From Prionace glauca (lineage: Eukaryota; Chordata; Chondrichthyes; Carcharhiniformes; Carcharhinidae): a DNA stretch of 64,000 bases. This document shows positions 40,975 through 51,060 of this stretch, one piece after another (within the stretch, counting starts at the first letter, position 1; each line of letters starts with the position of its first letter). Location of the stretch: the NCBI GenBank assembly GCA_037974335.1, contig CM075760.1, positions 51,327,619 through 51,391,618 on the forward strand. The letters are read 5' to 3'. A model generated the notes under the pieces. It was not told where the DNA came from, did no database searches, and saw nothing but the letters and a program-made list of their open reading frames with translations. The position numbers and the translations under genes were made by a program.

Positions 40975-41440
40975 AGCGCAGGAGAGGCCATTCAGCCCAT
41001 CACATCCGCACCAGCTCGGGAAATAAAGACTAGCTGTCCATTCGAATCCCACCTTCCAGCAACCCAGCCCCTGAGCCTCCTTTTTACAGGACACAGAGTT
41101 TCAGCTACAGATCCGAGTGCCGAGGGCTTTCTATCTGAACCACCAGTTTAGGCAGCGCTTTGCAGGCATCCTCCACCCTCTGAGTGAGAAGCACCTTCCT
41201 TATGGCCCTTGTAATCCTCCTACCAATCACCTTCAATCTGTGTGAACCCCACTTCCTGTCTCTGTTTGGGGGGAAACAGGCCTTTCCTGTCCATCCTGTC
41301 TTGCCCCCCTCAGAATGTCAGACACCTCAGTTCAGTCACCTCTCAGGAAAACAACCCTCGCCAATCCAATCCTTTCCTCACCGCTGCAATTTCCCCAGTC
41401 CTGGCAAAACATTTGTAAATCCAAATGGTTATCGAATCTG
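40975..41440 (-). mobile_element. CR1-related 3' half, antisense, diverged
   Basis: Phrases ggccattcagcccatcacatc, ccaccctctgagtgagaagcacc, cttcaatctgtgtgaaccc and tcacctctcaggaaaacaacc follow CR1 order read backwards. It is well decayed. Confidence 0.6.
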
Positions 41441-41504
41441 AGTAATCTTTAACATTGCCCCTTCGCCAACAGGGAACAATCAACAGATGCACAAACAAGA
41501 GGCA

Positions 41505-41829
41505 GAGACTGAGCAAATGTTGGGATATTTATTCAGAAAACAATGAAATATTTATTGACATGTTCAGATAAATCTCAATGATGGCCGTTGACCAGGTCTA
41601 CATTAAACAATGGTTCAGTCCCAGGTTAAAAATCATTGTAACAAAGTAGAAGTTTACCCTGAAATTGGACATTGCCGGTGACTCCCAATATAACGGAGAG
41701 ATCCAAACTCATACCACACCCTGATGTGGTAAAGGGGACACCAGGCTGAGCTCCAGACTGGGGATTAAAGAACACCGAGGTATGTTTGATTCTGATGATA
41801 CACCCTCTCCGAGCCGGGATTGAGGAATT
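41505..41829 (-). other. Possible terminal exon with AATAAA signals
   Basis: On the minus strand a pyrimidine tract ending CTCTCTGCCTAAG at about 41830 is a fair 3' splice site. It is followed by 67 open codons (ending GKLLLCYNDF and a stop at 41626-41628) and then ~100 bases with two AATAAA signals (reverse of 41551-41556 and 41528-41533). No domain is recognised. It may be a real last exon, a long non-coding RNA or chance. Confidence 0.25.
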
Positions 41830-41844
41830 CTTAGGCAGAGAGAC

Positions 41845-42065
41845 AGAAAATGTCCTTCGGGTGCTCTGGTTTCCTCCCACACTCCAAAGATGTGCAGGTT
41901 GGGTGCACTATCCATGCGAAATTGCCCTTAGACTCCCAAGATGTATAGGTTAGGGGGGATTAGTGAGCAAATACATGGGGTTACGAGGTAAGCCTGGATA
42001 AGGGTCGGTACAGATTTGAAAGGCGGAATGTCCTCCTTCTGCTTTGTAAGAATTCTATGAGTCAA
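41845..42065 (+). mobile_element. SINE/LINE 3' composite, sense
   Basis: The body ctggtttcctcccacactcc and gatgtgcaggttgggtgc is followed by gatgtataggttagggggatt and aggcggaatgtcctccttctgc .. aattctatgag. It shares the 3' end type of 2763-2965 and 33765-34045. Confidence 0.65.
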
Positions 42066-42074
42066 TGAAGTGAA

Positions 42075-42180
42075 ACTCTCCAGACCAGGTAACATCATGG
42101 TAAATCTCCTCTGCCCCATTCCCAGTGTCACCCCATCCCTCCTATCCCGGGGATCCCAGAACTGCACCATTTTTTCCAAG
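42075..42180 (-). mobile_element. CR1 fragment, antisense
   Basis: tggtaaatctcctctgcccc and gatcccagaactgcacca correspond to RRFTMMLPG and VQFWDPR of CR1 ORF2. It is cut by the sense CR1 that starts at 42181. Confidence 0.6.
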
Positions 42181-42830
42181 AAGTGACCAGATGTGTAGAT
42201 GAGGGAGATGCTTTTGACGTAGTCTTCTTGGACTTCAGCAGGGCTTTTGACAAGGTCCCACACGGGAGACTAATAGGGAAGTTAAGATCCCATGGGATCC
42301 AAGGAAATGTGTCAAATTGGATCCAGAATTGGTTGAGTGGCAGGAAGCAGAGGGTGATGGTGATTTTCAGACTGGAAACTTGTATCCACAGGGTTCGATG
42401 TTGGGGCCCTTGTTGTTTGTGGTTTATTGAAATAACTTAGTCGTAAATGCAGGAGGTTTATCAGTAAGTTTGCGGATGATAGGGGAATTGTTCGGATGGT
42501 AATTGGGAGGATAGCCTTAGATTACAGGGGGATAGAGACAGGCTGATCCGTGGCAAAAGGAATCCAATGGGGATCAGTGTGAGGTGATGCAACTCGGGCA
42601 GGGCTAACAAGACAAGGGACTAGATGATGAACAGTAGGATCCCAGGAAGCTCCGAGGATCAGAGGGAGATCGGTGAGCATGTATACCGGTCCCTTACGGT
42701 AACAGGACAGGTGGATAAAGTGGTTAAGAAGACACACGGTTCACTTCTTTATTAACCGAGTGTTTAAGAGTGGGGAGGTTATGCTGGAATGATATAAAAT
42801 GTTGGTTAGGCATTAGGAAGGAGGAATGGG
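42181..42830 (+). mobile_element. CR1 LINE fragment, reverse transcriptase core, sense
   Basis: The first ~80 codons read DAFDVVFLDFSRAFDKVPHGRL, LRSHGIQGNVSNWIQNWLSGRKQRV, an intact RT fingers/palm segment. The region FVDDT.. is damaged (agtttgcggatgatagggg gives FADD). Then come coding remnants down to gtttaagagtggggaggttatgctgg. It abuts the antisense piece to its left. Confidence 0.8.
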
Positions 42831-42849
42831 AGTGAGATGGAGAGGTTGG

Positions 42850-43200
42850 ATTTTTATTCATCCATGGGACTGGGCATCGCTGGCTGGCCCACCATTTATT
42901 GCCCATCTCTGGGTTCCCGAGGGCAGTTCAGAGTAAACCACATTGCTGTGAGTCTGGAGTCACACGTAGGCCAAACCAGGTAAGGACGGCAGATTTCCTT
43001 CCCTAAACGGCATCAGTGACCCAGACGGGTGTTTCTGATCATCGATCATCAGGAGATTCTTAATCCCAGATATTTTTTATTGAATTCCAATTCCCCCACC
43101 TGCTGTGGCGGGATTCGAACCCGGGTCCCCAGAACATTAGCTGAGTTTCTGGAATGAATAGTCTAGCAATGATCCCACTGGGCCATCGCCCCCCCCTTTA
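42850..43200 (-). mobile_element. Type 2 tRNA-derived SINE, antisense, with head
   Basis: The right end tggcgggattcgaacccgggtccccagaacattagctgag .. ctagcaatgatcccactgggccatcgcc is the reverse of a tRNA-like head, with A box (GCGATGGCCCAGTGGGATCATT) and B box (GGGTTCGAATCCC). The left end ttattcatccatgggactgggcatcgctgg is the 3' end. It appears full length. Confidence 0.8.
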
Positions 43201-43683
43201 GTGTGGCGGGGGGGGGGGAATTACACAGTTAGGGGCCTTGTCAGCTGAAGACACAACCACTGATGTTGGAGTGACTGCGACTGGGGGATGTTCACAAGGC
43301 CCCGGGTTAGAGGGCCGAATGTGGGAACGGGACTTGGAAAGCAACAACAACTTGCATTAATGTAGCACCAGGAACAGAATGCAATGTCTGAAAGACACTT
43401 CACATGGGGGGGGGGGGCATCCGAAAAAAAATTCTCCCAGCCAGACTGACAGGGAGATATCAGGGAGAGGAGACCAAAAGATGGGACAGAGAGAATTTCC
43501 TGGGGTCACTTTTGGTTCTTTCACCAATCCCTTTAAATCTGTGTCCCTCTCGGACAGAGAGAGAGGGACGGATATTTCTCACACAGCAAAGCCTGACTGC
43601 TACTTTCACACTGCCACACACAGTTTTGTGACAACATTGCCCCTTATTAATCATCCCAATCCCTTTGGGGTGAGAGTCTCAGA
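43201..43683. other. Mixed sequence before the 60-bp satellite
   Basis: G-runs at 43209-43217 and 43406-43415, and a caacaacaacttgcattaatgtagcacc phrase (43345-43372) also present at 57829-57862, which marks a dispersed repeat of unknown class. No gene is supported. Confidence 0.4.
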
Positions 43684-43993
43684 TAGATAGAGAGAGAGAG
43701 AGTAACAGAGAGAGGGGAGGATAGCAATGGGGTGAGATTCACAGAGAGAGGGGACGATAGCAATGGGGTGAGAGTCACAGAGAGATAGAGAGAGAGAGTA
43801 ACAGAGAGAGGGGAGGATAGCAATGGGGTGAGATTCACAGAGAGATAGAGAGAGAGAGTAACAGAGAGAGGGGAGGATAGCAATGGGGTGAGAGTCACAG
43901 AGAGATAGAGAGAGAGAGTAACAGAGAGAGGGGAGGATAGCAATGGGGTGAGAGTCACAGAGAGATAGAGAGAGAGAGTAACAGAAGAGGGGA
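43684..43993 (+). repeat. 60-bp purine-rich satellite, left block
   Basis: The unit agagaggggaggatagcaatggggtgagagtcacagagagatagagagagagagtaac repeats with a 60-base period in 43801-43980. Single-base differences such as gagattc versus gagagtc mark unit subtypes. The array is interrupted by the LINE that follows. Confidence 0.95.
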
Positions 43994-45054
43994 ACATAGA
44001 ACATAGAACATTACAGCGCAGAACAGGCCCTTCGGCCCACGATGTTGCACCGACCAGTTACAAAAACAATGACCCACTAGCCTATACCAATCCCTTTTTG
44101 TCCATAAACCTATCCACAGATCTCTTAAACGCCCCCAAACTAGGCGCATTTACAACTGCAGGGCATTCCAATCCCTCACCACCCGCTGGGTAAAGAACCT
44201 ACCCCTGACATCCGTCCTATCGCTACCCCCCCTTAATTTAAAGTCGTGCCCCCTCGTGCTAGCTTTCTCCATCTGAGGAAAAAGGCTATCACTATCCACC
44301 CTATCTAAACCTCTAATCATCTTATATGTTTCAATAAGATCCCCTCTTAGCCGCCTTCTTTCCAACGAAAACAACCCCAAATCTCTCAGTCTCTCCTCAT
44401 AGGACCATCCCTCCATACCAGGCAACATCCTGGTAAACCTCCTCTGCACCTTCTCCAAAGCCTCTACATCCTTCCTGTAATGTGGGGACCAGAACTGCAC
44501 ACAGTACTCCAAGTGCGGCCGCACCAGAGTAGTGTACAGTTGCAACATGACGCTGCGACTCTTAAATTCAATCCCCCTACCAATAAACGCCAAGACACCG
44601 TACACCTTCTTAACAACCTTATCTACTTGACTCCCAACTTTCAGGGATCTATGTACACATACACCTAGATCCCTCTGTTCATCCACACTATTCAAAGTCC
44701 TCCCATTAGCCCTATACTCGACACATCTGTTGCTCCTACCGAAGTGAATTACCTCACACTTCTCCGCATTAAATTCCATCCGCCACCTCTCGGCCCAGCT
44801 CTGCAACCTGTCTAAGTCTTCCTGCAAACTATGACACCCTTCATCACTATCTACCACACCTCCGACTTTGGTGTCATCAGCAAATTTACTAATCCACCCA
44901 ACTATACCCTCATCCAGATCATTAATAAAAATTACAAACAGCAGTGGCCCCAAAACAGATCCCTGAGGCACACCACTTGTAACCGAACTCCATGATGAAT
45001 ATTTACCATCAACCACCACCCTCTGTCTCCTATCTGATAGCCAATTTCTGATCC
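43994..45054 (-). mobile_element. Young CR1 LINE inserted in the 60-bp satellite
   Basis: A 1061-base minus-strand insertion with AGGGGA on both sides (43988-43993 and 45055-45060). The insert is 5' truncated within the RT. It keeps a 289-codon open stretch: RQRVVVDGKYSSW, GVPQGSVLGPLLFVIFINDLDE, FADDTKVGG (catalytic box), FNAEKCEVIHFGRSNR, EQRDLGVCVHRSLK, LEYCVQFWSPHYRKDVEALEKVQRRFTRMLPG, RGRFFTQRVVRDWNAL. The frame then shifts by one base at about 44155, where the usual text NALPAVV is lost. The UTR ends gaacatagaacatagaac (43994-44012), a two-unit tail. Its freshness dates the insertion after the satellite array. Confidence 0.92.
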
Positions 45055-46260
45055 AGGGGAGGATAGCAATGGGGTGAGAGTCACAGAGAGATAGAGAGAG
45101 AGAGTAACAGAGAGAGGGGAGGATAGCAATGGGGTGAGATTCACAGAGAGCTGAAGAGAGAGAGTAACAGAGAGAGGGGAGGATAGCAATGTGGTGAGAT
45201 TCACAGAGAGATAGAGAGAGAGAGTAACAGAGAGAGGGGAGGATAGCAATGGGTGAGAGTCACAGAGAGATAGAGAGAGTAACAGAGAGAGGGGAGGATA
45301 GCAATGGGTGAGAGTCACAGAGAGATAGAGAGAGTAACAGAGAGAGGGGAGGATAGCAATGGGGTGAGAGTCTCAGAGAGATAGAGAGAGAGAGGGGAGG
45401 ATAGCAATGTGGTGAGATTCACAGAGAGAGAGAGTAACAGAGAGAGGGGAGGATAGCAATGGGGTGAGATTCACAGAGAGATAGAGAGAGAGTAACAGAG
45501 AGAGGGGAGGATAGCAATGGGGTGAGATTCACAGAGAGATAGAGAGAGAGTAACAGAGAGAGGGGAGGATAGCAATGGGGTGAGAGTCACAGAGAGATAG
45601 AGAGAGAGAGTAACAGAGAGAGGGGAGGATAGCAATGGGGTGAGAGTCTCAGAGAGAGATAGAGAGAGAGAGAGTAATAGAGAGAGTGGAGGATATCAAT
45701 GGGATGAGAGTCTCAGAGAGATAGAGAGAGAGAGTAACAGAGAGAGGGGAGGATAGTCTCAGAGAGATAGAGAGAGAGAGTAACAGAGAGAGGGGAGGAT
45801 AGAAATGGGGTGAGAGTCACAGAGAGATAGAGAGAGAGAGTAACAGAGAGAGGGGAGGATAGCAATGGGGTGAGATTCACAGAGAGATAGAGAGAGAGAG
45901 AGTAACAGAGAGAGGGGAGGATAGCAATGGAATGAGAGTCTCAGAGAGAGAGAGAGAGAGAGTAACAGAGAGAGGGGAGGATAGCAATGGGGTGAGAGTC
46001 TCAGAGAGATAGAGAGAGAGAGTAACAGAGAGAGGGGAGGATAGCAATGGGGTGAGAGTCTCAGAGAGATAGAGAGAGAGAGAGTAACAGAGAGAGGGGA
46101 GGATAGCAATGGGGTGAGAGTCTCAGAGAGATAGAGAGAGAGAGAGTAACAGAGAGAGGGGAGGATAGCAATGGGGTGAGAGTCTCAGAGAGATAGAGAG
46201 AGAGAGAGTAACAGAGAGAGGGGAGGATAGCAATGGGGTGAGAGTCTCAGAGAGATAGAG
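45055..46260 (+). repeat. 60-bp purine-rich satellite, right block
   Basis: Continuation of the array at 43684, with about 20 units of 54-62 bases. Length variation arises in the GA runs. Variant units occur at 45140 (agagctgaagagag) and 45680-45780. Confidence 0.95.
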
Positions 46261-46335
46261 GAAGTGATTGAGATGGAGATTGCCAAACAGTGTTCCTGTA
46301 ACACTGAGAGCAGTGATCACACAGGTATCAGACAG
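46261..46335. other. Short unique spacer
   Basis: No feature recognised. Confidence 0.3.
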
Positions 46336-46620
46336 AACATAAGAAATAGGAGCAGGATGAGGCCATTCCCCCCCTCGAGCCTGTCCCTCCAGTTGATAAG
46401 ACCATGGCTGATCTGACTGTGGCCTGAACCCCCCTTCGCTGCCTGTCTCCCCCATAACCCTCACCCCCCCTTGTATATGTTCAATGTCCCAACGCCCACT
46501 GCTCTCCGGGGAAGGGAATTCCAAACACTAACCACCCCCTGAGAGAAGGAATTATTCCTCCGGATCTCTATCTTCAATGGGAACGTCAGGAATTTTAAAC
46601 TGTGCCCCCCCCCCCCCGGC
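46336..46620 (-). mobile_element. CR1 3' end fragment, antisense
   Basis: gaacataagaaataggagcagg at the left, agaccatggctgatctgactgtg, then tccggggaagggaattccaaac. It ends at a C-run (46606-46617), the poly-C being a later expansion or the truncation point. Confidence 0.75.
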
Positions 46621-46633
46621 CCACCCCCATCCT

Positions 46634-46923
46634 GGCAGCACGGTGGCACAGTGGGTAACACTGCAGCCTCACAGTGCCAGGGACCCAGGTTCAATTCCCT
46701 GCCTTGGGTCACTGTCTGTGTGGAGTCTACACCTTCTCCCCGTGTCCCCGTGGGTTTCCTCCCACAGTTAAAAAGACGCTCTGGGTAGGTGTCCCAGCCA
46801 TGTTCAATTCTCCCTATGTGTGTCCAAACAGGCACCACACTGTGGCCACTATGAGTTTCCCACACTAACTTCATTGCAGTGTTAATGTCATCCTACTTGT
46901 GAGACTAATAAATAAACTTTGAA
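46634..46923 (+). mobile_element. Full-length type 1 tRNA-derived SINE
   Basis: Head gcagcacggtggcacagtgg with A box, cccaggttcaattccctgcc with B box, ggtcactgtctgtgtggagtc, a cctcccacagttaaaaagac body, and the tail aacttcattgcagtgttaatg .. cttgtgagactaataaataaactttgaaa. It is the best reference copy in the window and, at ~290 bases, gives the family's structure. Pol III boxes support tRNA ancestry. Confidence 0.88.
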
Positions 46924-47299
46924 AGCTGATACTAGATTCCCCCCGTGTGGGCCTTGTTCTGTGATAATGAATGGGGATGTTTAAAGATTATTCAATAGTT
47001 CTTTAAGGACAGCAGACACAGGGATGGAACATGTGGCTCTGAACACAACAGATAGATTTCGGGGGGATATCGCAGCCCCCCGTGTCTGAGTGGGAGGTAA
47101 TCTTCCCTCCCAATCAGACAGATTGTGGCTTCAGCTCAGAGCCTCAAATACTAGGCCCTTAGCATCGATCAGAGAGACTCCGAGCACAGCAGGATGGGAG
47201 AAGGGACAAAGCAAAGTGGGGTTGACTGTGTGAGAATTGCTTTGTGGAAAGATTGAGTGTTTGATCAGAATGTTAGATTGTGAATGGACCCACCATATA
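46924..47299. other. Unrecognised DNA with short duplicon piece
   Basis: 47095-47175 (aatcttccctcccaatcag .. actaggcccttagcatcgat) is a third, short copy of a segment also present at 47868-47945 and 51008-51068. The rest is unassigned. Confidence 0.5.
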
Positions 47300-47441
47300 T
47301 TAAGCTGATCTATCTATTGGTAACTGTCACACTGTATTCTGTACCCTCTCCTTCTCCCGAATGGACTCTATGTCTGGTATGTTTTGTTTGTGCAGCGTGC
47401 AAGAAACAAAACCTTTCACTGCATCCCAATCCATGGGATAG
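47300..47441 (+). mobile_element. 3' end of the unclassified non-LTR element (as 4505-4790)
   Basis: The phrase ccctctccttctcccgaatgg .. ggtatgttttgtttgtgcagcgtgcaagaaacaaaac.. matches the 4660-4770 element. It ends just before a SINE. Confidence 0.55.
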
Positions 47442-47625
47442 GACAGCACGGGGACACGATGGTTAGCACTGCTGCCTCACAGCACCAGGGACCCGGGTTC
47501 AATTCTCAGCTTGGGAATGGAGTTTGCACATTCTCCCCATGTCTGCGTGGGTTCCTTCCTGGTTTCCTTCCACAGTCCAAAGATGTGCAGACTAGGTGGA
47601 GTCTGAGACACGACAGAAGCAGGGT
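47442..47625 (+). mobile_element. Type 1 SINE, 3' truncated
   Basis: Head acagcacggggacacgatggttagc with A box and cccgggttcaattctcag with B box, then gagtttgcacattctccccatgtctgcg and tccaaagatgtgcagactaggtgg. The tail is replaced by unrelated sequence. Confidence 0.78.
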
Positions 47626-47939
47626 AAAGATTTGAAAATGGAGAGCTTCTAACAAACTTTTAAAAGACAATCCACACTCACAGCAGTTCCATTTCACACT
47701 CTCTGCTCAGTCCTGTGTTGGGGGGGGTTTAGTGTGGGATCAGTGTTTGCTTTTCTCAAACCGCAGTGAGATTCCCAACAAGGGCAAGAGGTTTCAGTGT
47801 TTAAAAATGTAAAGATTACAAAACCAAACCAGACAGAGAGTGATGAGACCTCACACCTTCAATGTTGATCTTCCCTCAGAATCAGAGAGATTGTGGGTTC
47901 AGCACAGAGCCTAAAATACTAGGCCCTTAGCATCGAGAC

Positions 47940-48052
47940 ACAGACAGAGAGACAGATATAGAGAAATGCAAAGACAGAAACACACACAGATACACAGAGA
48001 GGTATTCACACAGAGACAGAGAGAGAAACACAGATCCAGAGAAACACAGAGA
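47940..48052 (+). repeat. GA-rich (acagaga) array
   Basis: Purine-rich tandem low-complexity DNA of gagacagagaaacacag type, the left remnant of copy A's array. Confidence 0.9.
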
Positions 48053-48265
48053 CAAAGTTCTTTACTCAGAGGGTAGTAAGGGTGTGGAATGCCCTGCCTG
48101 CAGCAGTTGTGGACTCGCCAACTTTAAGGGTGTTCAAATGGTCAGTGGATAGGCACATGGATAACATTGGAATAGTTTAGGTTCGAGGGTCATTAGATTG
48201 GTTCCACTGGTCGGTGCAACATCGAGGGCCGAATGGCCTGTACTGCGCTGGAATGTTCTATGTTG
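48053..48265 (+). mobile_element. CR1-type 3' end, ...GGAATGTTCTATG type
   Basis: Starts with caaagttctttactcagagggtag (FFTQRVVRVWNALPA) and ends gccgaatggcctgtactgcgctggaatgttctatgtt. It is 5' truncated. It was inserted in the GA-rich array, and simple GA repeat continues on both sides. Confidence 0.75.
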
Positions 48266-48365
48266 TATTAAAGAGAGATGGAGACAGAGAGAAATATAGA
48301 GGCAGAGAGACACACAGATACACAGAGAAATAAAGATAGAGAGAAACAAAGAGACAGAGATATGT
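48266..48365 (+). repeat. GA-rich array
   Basis: agagagatggagacagagag and aagatagagagaaacaaag repeats between two LINE insertions. Confidence 0.9.
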
Positions 48366-49946
48366 ATTGAGTCGGAGGGAATGGGGGAGCTCCTGAATGA
48401 ATACTTTGCGTCGGTATTCACGAAGGAGAGGGGTTCGGAATCGTGCGGTCTGTTAGAGGGAGCTGAGGATCAGCTGCAGGAAATATCTATTACGAGAGAG
48501 GAAGTGCTAGGGCTTTTAGGTAGCGTAAGGACGGATAAAGCTCCGGGGCCTGATGGTATTTATCCCAGGCTGCTTAGGGAGGCGAAAGATGAAATTGCTG
48601 GGCCTCTGGTGTAAATCTTTGTCTCTTCTTTGGACACAGGTGAGGTCCCAGAAGACTGGAGGGTAGCAAATGTGGTACCACTGTTCAAAAAAGGTAGCAG
48701 GGATACCCTGGAAATTATAGGCCGGTGAGTTTGACATCGGTGGTAGGGAAATTAATGGAAAAAGTACTTAGGGGTAGGATGTATGAGCATTTGGAGCGTT
48801 GCGGTCTGATTGGGGATACGCAACATGGCTTTGTTCGAGGGACAAATCCATGAAGGTTGTGACACAAGTGGAGAATGTTGTCAGGAAGGTTTATGAAATG
48901 TTAGCCTTTATAGGAAGGGGTATAGAGTGTAAAAGCTGCCATCTAATGCTTCAGTTGTATAGAACGTTGGTTAGACTGCATTTGGAGTACTGCATCCAGT
49001 TCTGGTCACCTTACTACCGGAAGGACGTGGAGGCTCTGGAAAGGGTGCAGAGGAGGTTTACCAGGATGTTGCCTGGCATGGAGGGGCTGGGGTACGAGGA
49101 AAGGTTGGAGAAACTGGGACTGTTCCCCTTGGAAAGATGAAGATTTAGGGGGGACATGATAGAGGTATATAAGATACTGAAGGGAATAGACAGAGTCAAT
49201 AGTGAGAGACTGCTCCCTAGATTGGTTACAAATACAAGAGGACATGATTTAAGGGTGAGGGGGGAGAGATATAATTTGGATATGAGAGGAAGGTTCTTTA
49301 CGCAGAGAGTTGTAGGGGTCTGGAACGCGCTACCGAGTAGGGTGGTGGAGGCAGGAACGTTGGACTCGTTTAAGGTTCAGTTAGATAGGCACATGAGTGA
49401 AACGAGGATGGAGGGTTATGGTAGGGGATATTAAATAAGGGTTCGAACCTCGGGAGACACGGAAAGGCAGGCTTGTGATTAACGCTTTTGTCTTTTATTC
49501 CGCAGGTGGAGGTCCACCTCATTGTCAAACGAGGGACATTCACACGGTGGGTCGTGCGTGGGCTACTCTTGGAGGTTCCAGGAGTGGCCTAGTACTTCGT
49601 GTCGGTGTGTGTGCTTGATCCTGGACCGGTAGATGGGCGCCACAACAGTTCGGTGACTAGCACTGCTAGCTGTGCAGATACATGGATTTGGGCCTGTGTC
49701 TGTGGGAGTTTGTGCATTCTCCCTGTGTCTGCGTGGGTTTCCTCCGGGCGCTCCGGTTTCCTCCTACACCCCAAAGATGTGCTCTTAGGCTGATTGGTTT
49801 TACCAAATTGACACTATTCTCCCCTGAATCTGGCTAAGTGGGGGGTTTTATTCGTAGACACGCAGGGTAGAATAGGTGTAGGGTGATGCAGAGGTGCGGG
49901 CTCGTTGGGCCGAAGGGCCTGTTTCCCGTGCTGGGTTGTTCTTTGT
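48366..49946 (+). mobile_element. CR1 LINE with composite 3' UTR, internal deletion
   Basis: Sense copy of the same family as 9312-11838. ORF2 is recognised as ELLNEYFASVFTKERG, DKAPGPDGIYPRLLREAKDEIAG, then a TAA stop, FVSSLDTGEVPEDWRVANVVPLFKKG, DTQHGFVRG. From about 48840 it jumps to MKVVTQVENVVRKVYEMLAFIGRG, so ~550 bases with the SKAFD and FADD catalytic parts are missing. The end of the ORF reads FFTQRVVGVWNALPSRVVEAGTL. The 3' UTR runs to 49946 through gggtcgtgcgtgggctactc, a SINE-body-like segment (tctgcgtgggtttcctccgg) and gggctcgttgggccgaagggc, colinear with the UTR of copy A. It cannot encode a working enzyme. Confidence 0.88.
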
Positions 49947-50204
49947 TTAGAAAGACACAAATAAAGAGTGACATAAACAGACACACAGAGAGATATACAC
50001 AGAGAGACAGAGAGACAGACAAATATAGAGAAATACAGAGACAGAGAGAGACACACAGAAAAACAGAGAGACAGAGGGGGAGAGAGAGAGAGATACAGGT
50101 AAAAAGAGACAGAGAGATGTACAAATACACAGAATGATAGAGATAGAGAGACACACACATAAATACACTAATCAAAAAATACAAAAAGAGAGACAGAATA
50201 AGGC
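49947..50204 (+). repeat. GA-rich array, right remnant of copy A
   Basis: gagagacagagagacagac and similar purine repeats up to the unique segment at 50205. Long minus-strand open frames here are Ser/Leu-rich repeat translations. Confidence 0.9.
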
Positions 50205-50209
50205 AAAGT

Positions 50210-50700
50210 CAGATCTAGTTTTGCATTCAATGTTTATTTAAAAATTCAGAGAGTATTTTACAGGAAAATTGATTTTAAAGCTAACAAAAGTACATATATC
50301 CTTTGAGCTCCAGATTGAGATCAGAACCCATGCGATCTGAGCTGCCCGGTATCTGTACAACTGTAACAGAGAGCAGAAAGAGTAAAAAACAGAGCTCAAC
50401 ATCACGGGAAATGAACAATTGTGAATAAGGTACAAGAAAAGTTATTTATTTATACATGAAATTTAAACTACAAGAAAACTATTAACTACAATTACATTAC
50501 AACAAAAATCCCCTTATACATTTCACACTGAAAACTGGAATCCTGTCCACGATTGTCTCAGTTACAGATTCAGAATGATAAACAGAGACAATTTGACTGT
50601 TACAGTCACCGAGAGCAGATATTGTGTTTGTGTCACTCAGAGATCTTCATAATCAGCTGAGGGAAATCTACAGCGTCCAAAATTCAACCCATCACTTGAT
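50210..50700 (-). other. Possible terminal coding exon and 3' UTR
   Basis: On the minus strand TCTCTCTTTTACAG at 50701-50714 is a good splice acceptor. The following exon has an open frame of 20 codons, DGLNFGRCRFPSADYEDL with a stop at 50637-50639. About 400 bases of AT-rich sequence follow up to an AATAAA (reverse of 50233-50238), then a plausible cleavage region at 50210-50220. The C-terminal text ends in YEDL, which could be a cytoplasmic tail. I do not recognise the protein. Copy B of the duplication contains the 3' UTR segment only, without the signal AATAAA. It is a candidate only. Confidence 0.3.
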
Positions 50701-51060
50701 CTGTAAAAGAGAGATACACCAATGATCAGATATTTATGATGTGGGACATTAGAGTTTTTAATCAGTGAAATGTTTAGAGATTTTTCAAACCCCTTCTGTC
50801 AGTTTAATAACCCAGTCTGACAGCAGTTCCATTTCACACTCTCTGCTCAGTCCTGTGTTGGGGGGGGGGTTTAGTGTGGGATCAGTGTTTGCTTTTCTCA
50901 AACCGCAGTGAGTTTCCCAACAAGGGTAAAAGATATTTAAAAGCTTAAACATTACAAAACTAAACCAGACAGAGAGTGATTGGGCCTCCTGCCTTCAATA
51001 CAGCGATCTTCCCTCCAGAGATTGTGGGTTCAGATCAGAGCTGGAAATACTAGGCCCTTA
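50701..51060. other. Unassigned sequence, includes left segment of copy B
   Basis: 50815-51060 duplicates 47660-47945. The 110 bases before that contain nothing recognised. A G-run of ten (50860-50870) is present. Confidence 0.5.

Larger units (their letters stand above)
47650..50510. repeat. Segmental duplication, copy A
   Basis: The segment 47660-47945 pairs with 50815-51068, and 50205-50510 with 51895-52190. Between them each copy holds a GA-rich array: 47945-50200 in A, where LINEs have inserted, and 51068-51895 in B. Shared landmarks are agcagttccatttcacactc, ccagacagagagtg, ccttagcatcgagacac, ggaaaattgatttaaag, cccatgcgatctgagctgcc and caagaaaagttatttattta. The copy A insertions postdate the duplication or were lost from B. 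Confidence 0.9.
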
